Assembly (NCBI GenBank): GCA_030035585.1
Contig: CM057482.1
Span: 16,355,001-16,419,000, forward strand
DNA: 64,000 nucleotides
Direction: 5' to 3'
Source of the DNA: Dugong dugon
Lineage: Eukaryota > Chordata > Mammalia > Sirenia > Dugongidae
Shown one piece after another: positions 12,196 through 24,089 of the stretch (position 1 is the first letter of the stretch; each line of letters begins with the position of its first letter). Both the position numbers and the translations under genes were made by a program. The notes beneath the pieces are model-generated. The model was given only the letters and a program-made list of their open reading frames with translations. It ran no database searches and had not been told where the DNA came from.

Positions 12196-12711
12196 ATTGT
12201 TTAGGTTAGTGTGTGAGTGAGTATCTCTCACAATGGTAAGAAATATAGGAGGAAGCCCCACAGAACAGTTTTAGAAACGTGCAAACTTGAGACGGCTGGG
12301 ACCATCCACGTGGAGCACTCCAGTAGAGAGATGAATGTACAGGACGGAGATCCAGTAGAGCGTCTAGGCTGAAAATACCAATGTAACCTCCATCAGCATG
12401 TACATGTGGTGGTGGAAGCCACAAGTCTGGTGTGAAATACCAAGGGCAGGGCCAAGGGCAGGACTTGGGAGAAGGGGCATTTGGAAGAAGAGGAGCCAGC
12501 TAGGGAGCGTGGAGATGAATGCCTAGCGGTGTCATAGAGGGCGAGAGAGTGAAGAGTTTCCAAAGAAGGGGATGTTCATCTGGGCCCAATACCACCAAGA
12601 CAGCACACAAATGAGGCCTAAAGAGCATCTGCTAAATTTGACATTCAGGTCTGGCAACTAGGGACCTTGACAAGCACCATTTCAACTACAGCTCCCAAAG
12701 CACCTGAATCT

Positions 12712-12898
12712 CTGGTTCTCAAACTCTGGTGCAGAAGAATTTCCAGGTACTTTATTAAAATGCAGATTCCTGGGACCTATATCCCAGAGACTGGGTTCAT
12801 AAGGCTAGAAGTGAGGCCCAGAAATCTGAATTTTTAACAAATTCCCCCAGGTGATGCTGATGCAGGTGGTTCGCAGACTGTATTTTGGTAAACACTGG
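12712..12898 (+). mobile_element. MER5-type (hAT-Charlie) DNA transposon
   Basis: Starts 'tggttctcaaactctggtgc', has 'aaaatgcagattcctggg' and 'ccaggtgatgctgatgcagg'. This is the MER5A pattern. Confidence 0.7.
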
Positions 12899-13217
12899 CA
12901 GAAAAACACAAGGGTTTCCTTTCACACCTGTCCCAGGTTCTGGTTTCCTGTTAAATGATCCACAACTTCTCCTGGAAGATCAACACTGAGAGTGGCCAAC
13001 CTTTTCAGTTCACACCTTACCACAGGGGCTTTGCCCCACAGGCCCCAGCGGGATAATCATATTTCAATACTACATTTAGCAAAACACTCATATACAGACC
13101 ATACACACACATTGCATGTACAAACTCATGCACATACACAGAGCAACACAGAAAGCCATTTATCCCAGAGATAATACTTAAAACAAGTAAATAGAAATAC
13201 ATGTGATTAATCCAATA

Positions 13218-13512
13218 GCAGTGATGGTTCAGGGGTAGGATGGTTGCCTTCCACGCAGGAGACTTGGGTTCGATTCCTGGCCAATGCACCTCAAGTGCAG
13301 CCACCAGTCTTCTGTCACTGGAGGCTTGCATGTTGCTATGATGCTCAGCAGGTTTCGATGGAGCTTCCAGACTAAGACAGACTAGGAAGAAAGGCCTGGA
13401 GACCTACTTTCAAAAAAATCAGCCAATGAAAACCCTATGGATTACAATGGTCCAATCCCACTGTGCATAAGGTCACCATGAGTAGGGGGCTGACTCAACA
13501 GCCACTAAGAGA
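13218..13512 (+). mobile_element. SINE with tRNA-Gly-like head and RTE-type tail
   Basis: 13218-13288 resembles tRNA-Gly(GCC): A-box-like 'ggttcaggggtagg', anticodon region 'cttccacgcagg', B-box 'ggttcgattcc' and end 'ccaatgca'. It is followed by a body ('gagcttccagactaagacag') and a tail 'ggtcaccatgagta' with 'aacaacaaca'. This is a different SINE subtype from the common AfroSINE of the window. Confidence 0.75.
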
Positions 13513-13589
13513 AACAACAACAATCCAAATCTTAAAGGGAATATAGGGGAAGGAGTTATGAACTAGGCTTGGAGGAACTGGCAAAGGCA

Positions 13590-13930
13590 TCTTCAAGAAG
13601 GTGACATTTGAGTTAGGCCTTGAGAGTTGAATAAAATTTCACCAGGCAGAGAAAGGGAAAAGCGTTCCTGGCAGAGGAACAGCAGGTGCAAAAGTATGCA
13701 GGCATGAAGGAGCATGGTGTTTCTAGGAAAGACGAGAAGCCCACTGTGGCAGGAACAGAGGGAACAGGAGGTGCGGGGGTGCGATAGGGTGGAGGGGGAA
13801 TACAGCCAGATGGAGTAACAGTGAACTAGGTTGGAAAGCTTCACTGGGCCACTATTTGGAGGGTCTTCGATGTCATGCTAAGGAATTTGGAATCTTGGAA
13901 GAAATGGAGAGCCCATGGTGGTTTTTAAAC
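13590..13930 (-). repeat. L2-like LINE fragment
   Basis: 'gtgacatttgagttaggcct', 'ggaacagcaggtgcaaaagt' and 'catgctaaggaatttgga' follow a pattern common in old mammalian LINE remnants. A related piece is at 15190-15255. The family assignment is weak. Confidence 0.4.
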
Positions 13931-14550
13931 AGGGAGTTGGTTTTCATTTGTAGAGAGCAGGGGCGAGGAAGCTGGGCGCACCTCTTTCCATCTGTCTACT
14001 CCAGCGGCCAGTAATGAGAGATTCTACTCGAGAGAGAATCCTGGGCTCCTGGAACGCAGACACAGCTTTTGAGGGTGTTTCTTCTAAGCTGTGGAACCTG
14101 AAGACTATCACTTGGGAAATGAACCATGGAGAATGGGAAGGAAGATAAAGAGGGAGAAGAAACAGCAAACAGCTCCAATCCTGCAAATGGAAAGAAGATA
14201 AGTATGATGTCTCCTTGTCTAAACATTGATTTATAATAATCACAAAAAATAAAGTTTAGTTTTGGCAGGGTGGGCTGGGAGAGGGGAACCATAAATGACT
14301 GAAGAACAACAAAGTAGAGAAAATAAGCAAAGGAGGAAAGAATATAAAAACAGGAAGTCAGCAGGCAGTAGCTTGATGAGGTCACTGGCAAAGGCCCCAG
14401 AGGCTGATTCTCTGCAGGTTGTGGGGTGGGGAAGGGAAAGCTGGGGTACAGGCCTTTGCTTGCAGCCTCAGGCACTGGAGCGGAGCAGAACACGGTGTCA
14501 ATGCCAGAAACACTGGAAATTTTCAAAAACAATTTCTAAATAGTGGGTCT
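13931..14550. other. No feature recognised
   Basis: A 178-codon minus-strand open frame (13996-14532) shows no family match and is probably chance. Confidence 0.5.
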
Positions 14551-14722
14551 GGAGCCCTGCTGGTGCAGTGGTTAAAGCCCTCAGCTGCTAACCAAAAGGT
14601 TGGCAGTTCAAATCCACCAGTCTCTCCTCAGAAGATGTGGCAGTCTGCTTCCATAAAGGTTTACAGCCTCAGAAATCCTATGGGGTCGCTAGGAGTCAGA
14701 ATTGACTGTATGGGAGCCGGTA
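14551..14722 (+). mobile_element. AfroSINE
   Basis: Head 'ggagccctgctggtgcagtg', middle 'aaccaaaaggttggcagttc', tail 'ggtcgctaggagtcagaatt'. Confidence 0.9.
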
Positions 14723-14769
14723 AATAGGGGGTGGGGTGGCCTTGAAGCTGCCCAGCTGGGCCCTGGGGG

Positions 14770-14910
14770 TGAAGTAGGAGGCAGAGGAGCTAGATTCAAG
14801 CCAGGAAACTGAGTTCCATGTGTGGGCCTGCCCTTCAGGGGCTGTGTAACCTTGGGGAAGGACCTCCACCTCTCTGGGCCTGTTTTCTCATCTGAGATTT
14901 AGTGGGGTTG
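14770..14910 (+). repeat. MIR SINE
   Basis: 'tgtgtaaccttggggaagga' and 'tctgggcctgttttctcatc' match MIR. Confidence 0.6.
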
Positions 14911-15924
14911 GCAAGGCCTCCCTGCATGAGTGGCCAAGGGGCAGATTGAAACCCAGCTGTGCACCTGGCATGACCTGTGACCGGGAAGAAAGAGTGTTTT
15001 TTCTAGTTTGCACCAAAACATTGTTCTGCCAGGCAAACCCAGAGCCCATGGGGCTGTGCCCAGTTAGAGAGGTGCCTTTTTTCTCATCCACATACAGGAA
15101 CTTCATGGCTAACGGTGGTCCTGAAGGGAGGAGGGTAGAGAGGAACAGTGGACTAGGCTTGAAAGATAAACTGAGCTCCCTCCCTCCCCACTTCATGGAC
15201 AGTGTTGGATGTCATGCTAAGGAATTTGAACTTGATCTTAAAAAAATGAAGAACCAGTTTGCTTGAGTCCACTTGACTCACCCCGACCTACTTTTGCAGC
15301 CCTACTTCCGCCACTTGCTCAGTGGAGGGCCCTGCTGCTGATGTCGCCCCACCTCCTAACACAGCAGGCTGTTCTGCCCCGCTGGGGGGGTGCTGGGTTT
15401 GGCAGGATCTTCATTATGTCTGCTGTGATGGAAAGGACCCAATCTGACCTGGACCCATGGTGGCTGGACCCTATAGCTGCCCAGAGGGCCCAGGTACACA
15501 ACCAGGAAGTACGGGAGAGTTAATGCCCCTTGGAGTGGATTTTGCCAGTGAGATAGTGGAGATGGGGAAGAAGTTTCCCCATCCGTCCAAGGTGCCATGG
15601 TTTCAATGGCCTCCCCCGGAGACCTCCAGCATGGTTGAGCCAGCCATTCTATTTTTCGTGGGGCCACCTTGTATTGCCCTCACTTCTCTGCCTCACTTTC
15701 CCTTTCTTTCACTGTCGTGGCTCTGTGATTAATCTCCCAAACCCCTCATACCATAAATCTTTTGCATGTAAGCGTTGCCTCAGTTTTTAGGGAAAATGGG
15801 TTAAGGTAGAGAGTTCCCAAAGGTAACAGACATTGGCCATTTTGCTGGCCAGATGAGGAATGCACCTTCCCTTGCTCCTGGGTGTGTTGGAGCAAACTTA
15901 TACTCGTTAGAGGTATTTAGGTGT
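14911..15924. other. No gene recognised
   Basis: Overlapping short open frames on both strands, none with recognisable protein. 15190-15255 resembles the L2-like fragment at 13860-13930. Confidence 0.45.
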
Positions 15925-16160
15925 TAGAATCAACCGGGCATGGAGTCAAACAGACCAGGGTTCAAATCCTGGCCCTGCTGCTCACAAGCTACATAAACCC
16001 GGGCAATGACCTGACTTCTCTGAACGTTAGTGTCCTCTTCCCTGAGAAGGAGACAATAAAACTTACTGCATACACTGCAAGATTAGATTAAGTGAAATGA
16101 TGTATGTAAAACACTGAGATCGTTGCTTGATGCAGAGGATGAGCTCAGGAAATGCTGTTC
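15925..16160 (+). repeat. MIR SINE
   Basis: 'gggttcaaatcctggccctg', 'gggcaatgacctgacttctc' and the later part to 'aggaaatgctgttct' follow MIR in full. Confidence 0.75.
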
Positions 16161-16929
16161 TTGGTGTCATGATTGGGAAAATAGGAGGACAGGCACCCAG
16201 GAGGATTTTGATGCAGTGCACTGAGAACAGCAACTGCAGAGAGGGACACGCTCAGGCCTGCAGGAGGGGCATGGCTGTGGTGGCCGAGGGCAGTCTGGAA
16301 GATGTCCCAGACTAGATTTTGAGCATGGAGACTCTGCTGCTAAAATGTGGAGAGTGACATGAAAATTAATCCAGATCCCTCCTTGTGACCCACTACATCT
16401 ACAGGGCCTCGCGTCCCCACTCAGCTGCCCACTCTTCCACCTCAGCTCGGAGCACGTCCACCCGCAGCCCTGAGTGATATTTCCGCTGCTGCCTCTGCCC
16501 CCGTTCCATCCTCACAAAGGGCAGGCTGCTTCTTGCCTGACTCATTTTCACTCCGTCTGGCCCTGGTCTTGGAGTCTGAGGGCGCGATTTGGTGGGAGGT
16601 GAGGCCCAGGGCAACTTAGGACAGAGGCTCTGGCTGCCTGCAGCCTCCGCAGCCTGCAGCTGTGTCTGACGCCAGCTCGGGTGTCAGAGAGCAGACCTCA
16701 AGGTCATCATGCCATCTGCACAGCAGTGCTGCTGCTGGGGCCCTGGTGGGGCTTACTTCTGCTATGTTTCTGAGTGGTCATGGACCACCGGAAGTGCAGG
16801 GTAACAAGGAGAGGAGGGGACTCCTGCCCTTTCCCACCTTCCTCTGTTTCTACACCTGCCCCACATCTGAAGCTAAGCAGTTAGGTTTGGGGGGGCTGAG
16901 GCAGGCTTAGGAGCACGGCTTCCAACTGC

Positions 16930-17135
16930 TTCGAACCCCAGCTGAGAATTTGCGTTTCTAACAAGTTCACTGCTGAGGATTTGCATTTCTAACAAGCTCC
17001 CAGAAAGTTATACATAAGAATCACCTGGGGAATCTCATTAGAATGTAGATTCTGATTCAGTATATCAGGGGTGGAAATGCCAATTCTCAGCAAGGAACTT
17101 GTTAGAAATGCAAATTCTCAGCAGGGGTTCAAACC
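16930..17135. mobile_element. MER5-type remnant with long inverted repeat
   Basis: Contains 'aagaatcacctggggaatct' and 'gatttgcatttctaacaag' (MER5 wording). A 36-base arm at 16933-16968 is repeated inverted at 17095-17130 with 34/36 matches. A further direct partial copy lies at 16970-17000. Confidence 0.65.
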
Positions 17136-17163
17136 AGAATAAACCTGTTGGAAGCCCTGCTTA

Positions 17164-17371
17164 GGACCCCTGGTGGCGCAGTGGTTGAGTGCACAGCTGC
17201 TACCCAAACGGCCAGTGGTTTGAACCCACCAGCAGCTCTGGAGACGAAAGATATGGCAGTCTGCTTCCGTAAAGATTTACAGCCTTGGAAACCCTATGTG
17301 GCAGTTCTACTCTGTCCTACAGGGTTGCTACGAGTTGAAATCGACTCGATGACAGTGAGTTTTTGGTTTCT
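17164..17371 (+). mobile_element. AfroSINE
   Basis: 'ggacccctggtggcgcagtg' head, 'gcagttctactctgtcctac' and 'gagttgaaatcgactcgatg' tail. Confidence 0.92.
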
Positions 17372-19620
17372 CAGGCAGGCCTGAGAATGTTCTACTATAG
17401 GTTCCGCACAGGCTTGGGAAAGGTTTTGTTTTATTCTGTCTCGTTTATTGATGCAGGGAGAATGCATATGGAAAGAGTTAGAGGGAGGGAGAGGGAGATG
17501 TGGGTTGGTGAAGCAAATTCTGAGAGGAAACTGGGGAAGGGACAGAGGGCTCTGGAATCCAGGGCACAAGTGAAGAAATTCCACACAATATTGGGACGCT
17601 TCATTTTCTGACGTTTGGGGAAGATGCGAAGGTGGCGGCAGACATAAATAAGTTTGTAGGCGGGAGGCTGGAAGTTGAGAGATTTCATGCTGGATGGTCT
17701 CAATTTTCTCTGAGAAAGAGGAGGCAAAGCCATCTGCTAGAGCGGAGTTAGGAGTCAGGATGGGAATTGGTAAGCAGAGGTGAAGGTCTGGAATAGCCAT
17801 CAAGGGAAGGGGAGAGGATGCTGCCTGGAGATGGGTGAAAGGGCAGCTAAGCTGCACTGAAGACTGGGTATGATGTTCCTCCCAGCAGCACCCAGCAGGA
17901 CAGGCTCAAGGACCGGGGGCCAAGAGGGAGAGGGCAGGATTAGTGCCGGTGTTTCCACCTGTGAGGACTAAAGGCAATCGAAACTTCGAGGTCAACACCT
18001 GGAACATGGGGTCTAAATATTTAAGCCCAGAGTTCCCTCCCCTCTCCTCTGAGAGAAGTCAGAAGACCTGGCTCAGAGAGATTTCAGTCAGATCCCCAAC
18101 CCTCTAGATGCTTCATCCAAAGAGGAGGGATCAGAAACAAATCACAAGGTGGACCCACCGTGCCCTACGGGAGAGTTTTCTAGGGCAAAGCTCTGTACTT
18201 ATAACAATCACACCCCTTTATTAGTGCAGCACATAAACACGTTCACAGCTACAAACTCCCTACAACTCAATTTAAATTTTACACTGATCTTCATGTTGGC
18301 AGACTTGGAAAGTAGTCACTTTCAGGTTAACCAGTCAAATTCAGTGATTTCTCAACCATTTAAGGCTTAACACTGAGCTTCATTTGGGAGTTTTCTGCCT
18401 TGTGCTTTTCCTCAGGGTCAGTGTTGAGCTTCAGGCTGTACTTCGATGCCTTGGGGACACTGGTGTCTCCCTGGATCTTGCTCTGTGTAGACCTCTGTTG
18501 GCCTCCTACCCCAGAGCTTCCTTGCCCCACCCAGCCTTGGGCATAGGCAAAATAAACACACCCAGCAAAGGCGACTGGCGGTCTGCAGGGGCTTCTGTTA
18601 TAGAGAATATTTTGATGATACTTCCACCTGATAAAGCAAGTTGGGGTAGGGTGGGATTTGGGCAGTGAGTGGTGCTCAACCCTGGAAGTAGCCCCTTTTT
18701 GTAGGCCTTTAACTGTTCTCTGTGGAATGGCCCATGTCGGGCAATACAGTACTTATTGACCACCCCCCTCAATAGGCGACCTCACCCCATCTCCATGAGC
18801 TGTCTCATCCCCTCCCCCACCACCAGGGTCAAGTGATTAGCCTTGGGCACAGACTCGGGGCTGCAGGAGCAGATGGCCAGGTAGGTCCCTCTGCCTCTCT
18901 GGCTGTGACTGATCTCCCTGTGCCCAGGGCACCAGAGGCAGCACACAGCCAAGGCAGGATGGAGCCTCCTGGTCTCTGGGGTATCCAGCCTTTTAAACAC
19001 TAAGGCGATCGCCCTTCAGGCAGTCATGCCTAGATCTCTGCCTGTCAATCAAAAATTGGGCCTTGAGACAACACTCTGCCTCCTCTCCTAGGGCCCAACA
19101 CATGGACCAGAAATCCCACCAACCTTTCCAGTACCAAGGCCAGCTTTTGGGGAGCTTGTTCTCGAGGTTTTATTAATTTATGTGTAACTGACTGTATCTA
19201 GGTTTCCACAAATTAGTTGTCTCCCAAAACCCCCCATGTGGCGGGGGGAGAGCTAGGGACCAGGGTGACTTGGAAATGTGTTTTCTAGAAGAGGATTTAT
19301 TGGCAGAGCAGCTGAATTGGGGCCACTTACTGTCCTTAACACACAAAATAAGCTCGGAGCTTGGCCCTGGCCTCCCTTCCCAAGATGGCACAAACAACAC
19401 ATCAACCCCTTTTTTATTTTTGCCACTTTGAATTTTGTTGATCTACTTATCTGAAAGGATAAAGGATGTCACACAGACACCTATGCTGCATCTCCAGATT
19501 CAATTATTCATTCCTGTCGTTTTGTCAGAGTTGAGAACTGAGCACTAGTCTATAGAGAGCCTTGATATGCTGCCCTCTCGTGGTAGAAGAAGGTAACTGT
19601 CTGTTTATGCCAGCTAGGGT
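17372..19620. other. No gene recognised (2.2 kb low in transposons)
   Basis: Mostly unique-looking. Long open frames (such as 17294-17857 minus) overlap the SINE edge and show no protein family. It could hold regulatory DNA; nothing specific seen. Confidence 0.45.
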
Positions 19621-19700
19621 TATTCATTATTTCAACAAGCGCTGTATTTGTTAAGGATCCACTTTGTACCAGACATTGTAGGGTAATTGTAATAATCTCT
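19621..19700 (-). repeat. Short L2-like fragment
   Basis: 'ttcattatttcaacaagcgc' followed by 'actttgtaccagacattgta' is reversed L2 3' wording. Confidence 0.4.
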
Positions 19701-19949
19701 TTCCATTAAAAAGAAGGGTCTGGTAGAAACTGTCCTCTGGGTTTGGTGGTTCCTGCCATTCCAGACCCTCAATAGCAGCTGCACTGTAAGAACCCAATGC
19801 CCTTGCTCCCCTCTCCATTGAGATTTGACCCAGAATCTCGGATGCTGAAAGGAGCCTGATGGAACAGGTCACCTGGGGCTGCAGAATTCATATCAGGTGC
19901 AACAAAACGTGACCTTTTCCAGCTCTGGTAATTTCCCATCCCCACACCT

Positions 19950-20122
19950 CGGTGGTTCTCACCCCAGCTGCACATCAGAATCACCTGTGGGCATTTAAAA
20001 TCCCCGATGTCCAGGCCTTGCACCCAGAGATTCAAATTTAAAAGTTGAAAGGTGAGACTTGGCATTTTTAAAGCTCTCCTGGCGACTCTAATGTGCAGTC
20101 AGGACTGAGAAACACATCGGTG
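19950..20122. mobile_element. MER5-type (hAT-Charlie) DNA transposon
   Basis: 'ggtggttctcaccccagctg', 'catcagaatcacctgtgggc' and 'ctaatgtgcagtcaggactg' match MER5A with its terminal 'gagaaac'. Confidence 0.7.
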
Positions 20123-20544
20123 AGCATGGGTCAGACATCATCCTTTTTATTGCTATTGTAACTGGAAGAATTGCGAACATGCACACACGCACACACCTCT
20201 TCCCACTTCTCACCCTCAGAAAGATGCTGGGCAGCAGCACGACACCATCAGCTAAAAACTTCGCTTGTCTCTCACATTACAAGCTGTACTTTCCAAATGT
20301 CCAGAGGTCTTAGAGATACTTCACAAGCCACTGTTAAAAGGTGTATTGCCAATAGACCCCTTTCCTTATTCTTGGGCAGTCTAAAGGAGCACAGTTTGAA
20401 ATTAAAATGGATGAAGAGCTGAGCAAAGGAGCACATTCTGGTGTAAGATGTGAAGTGAAATTCCAAGGGGAAGCCTTAGAAAGTATGGGCAATTAGGGAA
20501 AAAAATGTTTGTTTGTTTGTTTCTCCTTAAGGGTTTAAAGTTAC

Positions 20545-20742
20545 TCTAAATTCTAAATGTGCTTGACTGCTAACCTCAGGGTTGGTGGTTTGAAGCCCGC
20601 CTAGCAGTACTGCAGAAGAAAAGGTCTGATGATCTGCTTCCTTTCAGATTACAGCCAATAAAATGCTATGCATCAGTTCTACTCTGTAACACATAGGGTC
20701 ACCATGAGTCAGAATCGACTCCACAGCAACTAACAACTACTA
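20545..20742 (+). mobile_element. AfroSINE, longer subtype, head degraded
   Basis: 'gactgctaacctcagggttg', 'gtctgatgatctgcttcctt' and 'gtcaccatgagtcagaatcg'. Confidence 0.85.
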
Positions 20743-20751
20743 TCTCTAGTA

Positions 20752-20949
20752 GTCCCTGGATGGTGCAAACAGTAACACGCTCAGCTGCTACACAGCTGGA
20801 GGTTGGAGTCCACCCAGAGACACCGCTGAAGAAAGGCTTTGCGATCTACTTCTGAAAAGATCAACACTGAAAACCCTGCAGAGCACAGTTTTACTCTGAC
20901 ACAGGTGGGGCCACCATGAGTCAGAATCAACTCAATGGCAAGTGGTTTA
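20752..20949 (+). mobile_element. AfroSINE, longer subtype
   Basis: 'agtccctggatggtgcaaac' head and 'accatgagtcagaatcaact' tail. It has an unusual middle 'tgctacacagctggaggttg' shared with a fragment at 21276. Confidence 0.9.
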
Positions 20950-21275
20950 TACTATCTCTAGGAACTAATGTTTGTCATTGGGTGAGGTATGTGTGCACTA
21001 GGTATTATTCTATGGATATTTGGAGGGATAAAGAGGCCCATTTCAATTCACATTGGTGGGAACACCTAAAGAGGACCAGACATGGGGTCCCCCTACCCTC
21101 GTTTATCTGGCTCTGAGGGACTTGGAGAGCTCAAGTTCATCTTGGATCATTTTGGTGAGCCATCAGAGTGTCATCCTTCTGAGAAGTTGGGTGGGGGATA
21201 GGAGATCCTTGTATGACAGGCCAGTCCCTATAGGTGGGAGGTGGAGTTTCCCAAACACAGAAGGGGACACACACC

Positions 21276-21342
21276 TCAGGTGCTACACAGCTGAAGGTTG
21301 GAGTCCACCCTGAGGCACCTCTGAAGAAAGGCTTTGTGATCT
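21276..21342 (+). repeat. 67-base copy of part of the SINE at 20781-20847
   Basis: 61 of 67 bases match 20781-20847, including the unusual 'ctacacagctg' that replaces the normal SINE wording. It has neither SINE head nor tail. Confidence 0.75.
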
Positions 21343-21967
21343 GAAGGTGAGTCTGAAGAAGGAGGCTGTCTCTCAGAAAGGGAGGCAGATATAAGGTTAA
21401 GCAGGCAGGATTAGGAAATGGAGAGCAACCCCCTACAGAGGGCTGTTACGTGAAACACTGAACATTTTGGGTGTTTTCTCTTTTGAGCATGAGAAAAAAT
21501 GGCGTCGGTGGCCATTTAAAATTCTTTCTCTTTTATGTTGTAATTTCCTTTAATTTTTCCAAGTTCAGTACAGTCTGATATATTTATCCACTTTTGTGTG
21601 ATCACGTTATGAGACAAGAGACATATTAGACTGCCTTCTGCTGCATATAGACCATTGCACAGCAACAGCACAATGCTGGGGGCGGCTTGCCCAGTTTGAC
21701 CTGAGTGGTAGCCCACACAGAACCCAGAGCCACCAGGAAGAGAACAGAACTTGGAGGGGCGGAGGTTAGGAAAAACACAGACGTGGGAGAAGGGAGACAG
21801 CTTCCCCTTCTCTCCCAAATATAGAGGGAGGTGATTCTTAATGAAGAAGGGAAAACTGTCATTTGGGTTACACCATAAATTCCTTCAGTACAGAGATAAA
21901 GGGAAAGAGAGAGGCAGTTGAGAGAGAGCTGATCAAGAGATGTCATTTTAACTTCATTTTGAGTTTC

Positions 21968-22093
21968 CAAGGCTGTAAATCTTTATAGAAGCAGACTGCC
22001 ACATCTTTCTGCCACAGAGCTGTTGGTGGGTTCAAACCGCTAACCTTTTGGTTAGCAGTCGAGTGCTTTAACTACTGCTCCATCAGGGCTCCT
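21968..22093 (-). mobile_element. AfroSINE, 5' part (reverse)
   Basis: 'aaccttttggttagcagtcg' and 'tactgctccatcagggctcc' are the reversed head; the tail is missing. Confidence 0.85.
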
Positions 22094-22239
22094 CTCATTT
22101 TGCATAACAGCAAGTAGAGTTTTCCCATAGATGTCAGAACATATGTGGTAAAGAAAAGGTGAAAAATTTAAGACCAGAGGTAAAAATTGGAGAGAATGAG
22201 CAGAATGAAAATTTTCTTGGTGCAAGAGATTTGGAGAAC

Positions 22240-22370
22240 CTAGAGCAAGTCCTACCCTTATATTTGCACATGAGGAAATAGATCCAGTGAGAAGTGAGGG
22301 CCACTGATGTCCCCAAGGCCACAGAGCTACTCAACCTTGGACCCATGACTCAAGCACCTCTCTTGACTCC
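22240..22370 (-). repeat. MIR SINE (reverse)
   Basis: 'acatgaggaaatagatccag' and 'caaggccacagagctactca' are reversed MIR core wording. Confidence 0.6.
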
Positions 22371-22380
22371 CAGTTCAGAT

Positions 22381-23671
22381 TTTGTTTTTGTTTGTTTTCT
22401 ATTTTCCCAGGCGCCATCTTTGATCCTGATAATCTGAACACTAGTTATGGTGAACACATGAAAGGCCACTGCATGGGACTCTGGGTAATTCACAAACCAA
22501 TTCTTTTTCATTGGTTTTTCTGGTGCTGGTTGGAGGTGAGTTTCATTTTCAGTTTTTTAAAAATCAATTTTTTGTTTGTCCTTTTGTTTGTTTTGTTTTT
22601 AAGCAAGTGATTACCAATGTTTGTGTAGGCAGGGAGCTAAATCTCTGAGTCAGAATCCTCCCCTTTGTTTTCGGTATATTCAAAGACCTCAAGGACTGCG
22701 TGGGCAAAGTGTATCAAATGGTTTCCATTTACAAGGGAGCTTGAAATTGAGCACAGAGTTTGGCTGCGGTCCTCATGCTAAGTGATCCCAACAAGCGCAG
22801 GCCTGACCCTTTCATTGAGAAGACATTTGCCCATGACCACGGTGACCAGGATTTGGAGGAGGAAAAACAAAGCAGGAAAGAGATGCAGAAGCATCCCAGG
22901 GCCAAATGAAATGACCCCTTTGAATGGAGAAAAAAGAGGGAGAAACAATGATTTTAGAGCCCAGGCTTAAATCTCTTTCTTTATAGAATTAATGCCTCTA
23001 CCTCCATTTTGTCAACCCAGACCTGGAGGTCTGGTAAACAAATACTTATTGGCTCTCAAGTATCGTCTCTTCTGCAGTACCAGCCATCACCTGAAGTGGT
23101 GACTCATGAACCTCCCAACAGCCTTGACCACACTCATTTTCCAGTGTTTTCTGAGGTCGGAGTTGCTAGCCCTACCCATGATGCTCTGTTTTTCACGCAT
23201 AAGCTTCCTTTGTCAGTGGTGAGTTGGGATGGCATCGGAATTAGCTTCGGGAGGTGTTCAAACTTGCCTGGGCTTCCTGAGTCATGTGTTTATAGCAACA
23301 GGGCCCAAGCTGTGAGCTGTGAGGAAGCCAGTAAAGAAGCTTCTGTGGTGTGGACTGGGTCACCTTGTGCCTGCAACCCTTTGAGAAGCTTGGAGACAGC
23401 ACATTTGTTTATTGTGAGAAAGAAGGTCAAGAAAACAGTGAAGGGAGCCCTGTCCCTGCGTTACTGGTGTCAGCCAGACAAAGAAGTTGTCTCTAACGAC
23501 AGAGCAAAACTGCATTTTAAAGCAAAACTGTTTCCTTCTCCCTGCCAGTCCTCAGTCCCAGTTAAATGTTTTAATTCTTTGGACTTCTCTTCTCAAGGTA
23601 TGATTATTTTTCTATTTAACTGGTGATTTTTTTTAAACAAAAAAGCACTTTTTCCATAAATCACTGTTAAA
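22381..23671. other. No gene recognised; contains a 205-codon open frame
   Basis: An open frame at 23009-23626 (+) encodes 205 residues with no domain I know and no flanking exon structure. No transposon is recognised in this 1.3 kb. Confidence 0.45.
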
Positions 23672-23850
23672 AAACTAAAACCAAACTGACTGCCATCGAC
23701 TCAATTCCTACTCATAATGACCCTGTAGGACAGAGCAGAACTGCCTCATAGGGTTTCCAAGGCTGTAATCTTTACGGAAGCTGACTGCCACATCTTTCTC
23801 CGTGGAACAACTGGTGGGTTTGAAGCATCAATTTTCCAGTTAGCAGCCGA
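23672..23850 (-). mobile_element. AfroSINE lacking its head
   Basis: Reversed tail 'tgactgccatcgactcaatt' through 'gttagcagccga'; the head is replaced by the next SINE. Confidence 0.88.
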
Positions 23851-24003
23851 AACTGTTGCCGTCGAGTCATTTCCGACTCAGCAACCCTGTATGTCAGAGT
23901 AGAACTGCCCCATAGGGTTTCTAAGGAGCCGCTGGTGGATTCGAACTGCCAACTTTTTTGGTTAGCAGCCTGAGCTCTTAACCATTGCGCCACCAGAGCT
24001 CCT
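23851..24003 (-). mobile_element. AfroSINE
   Basis: 'aactgttgccgtcgagtcat' to 'cattgcgccaccagagctcc', abutting the previous copy in the same direction. Confidence 0.9.
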
Positions 24004-24089
24004 TAATTCGCTGTTACACATCATTTATTCCCCACATGGCAGCCAGAACAATCATTAGGGAGGCTAGGTTCCTTTCCCAGTGTTTCTAC

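Noticed and set aside
13218-13288. tRNA-Gly gene
   Set aside because: It resembles tRNA-Gly but has several changes in the stems and runs straight into a SINE body and tail, so it is a SINE head, not a tRNA gene.
13996-14532. 178-codon minus-strand open frame
   Set aside because: No domain, no exon structure, low-complexity Phe/Ser composition; chance frame.
17294-17857. 187-codon minus-strand open frame
   Set aside because: Its end runs through an AfroSINE tail and the rest has no recognisable protein.
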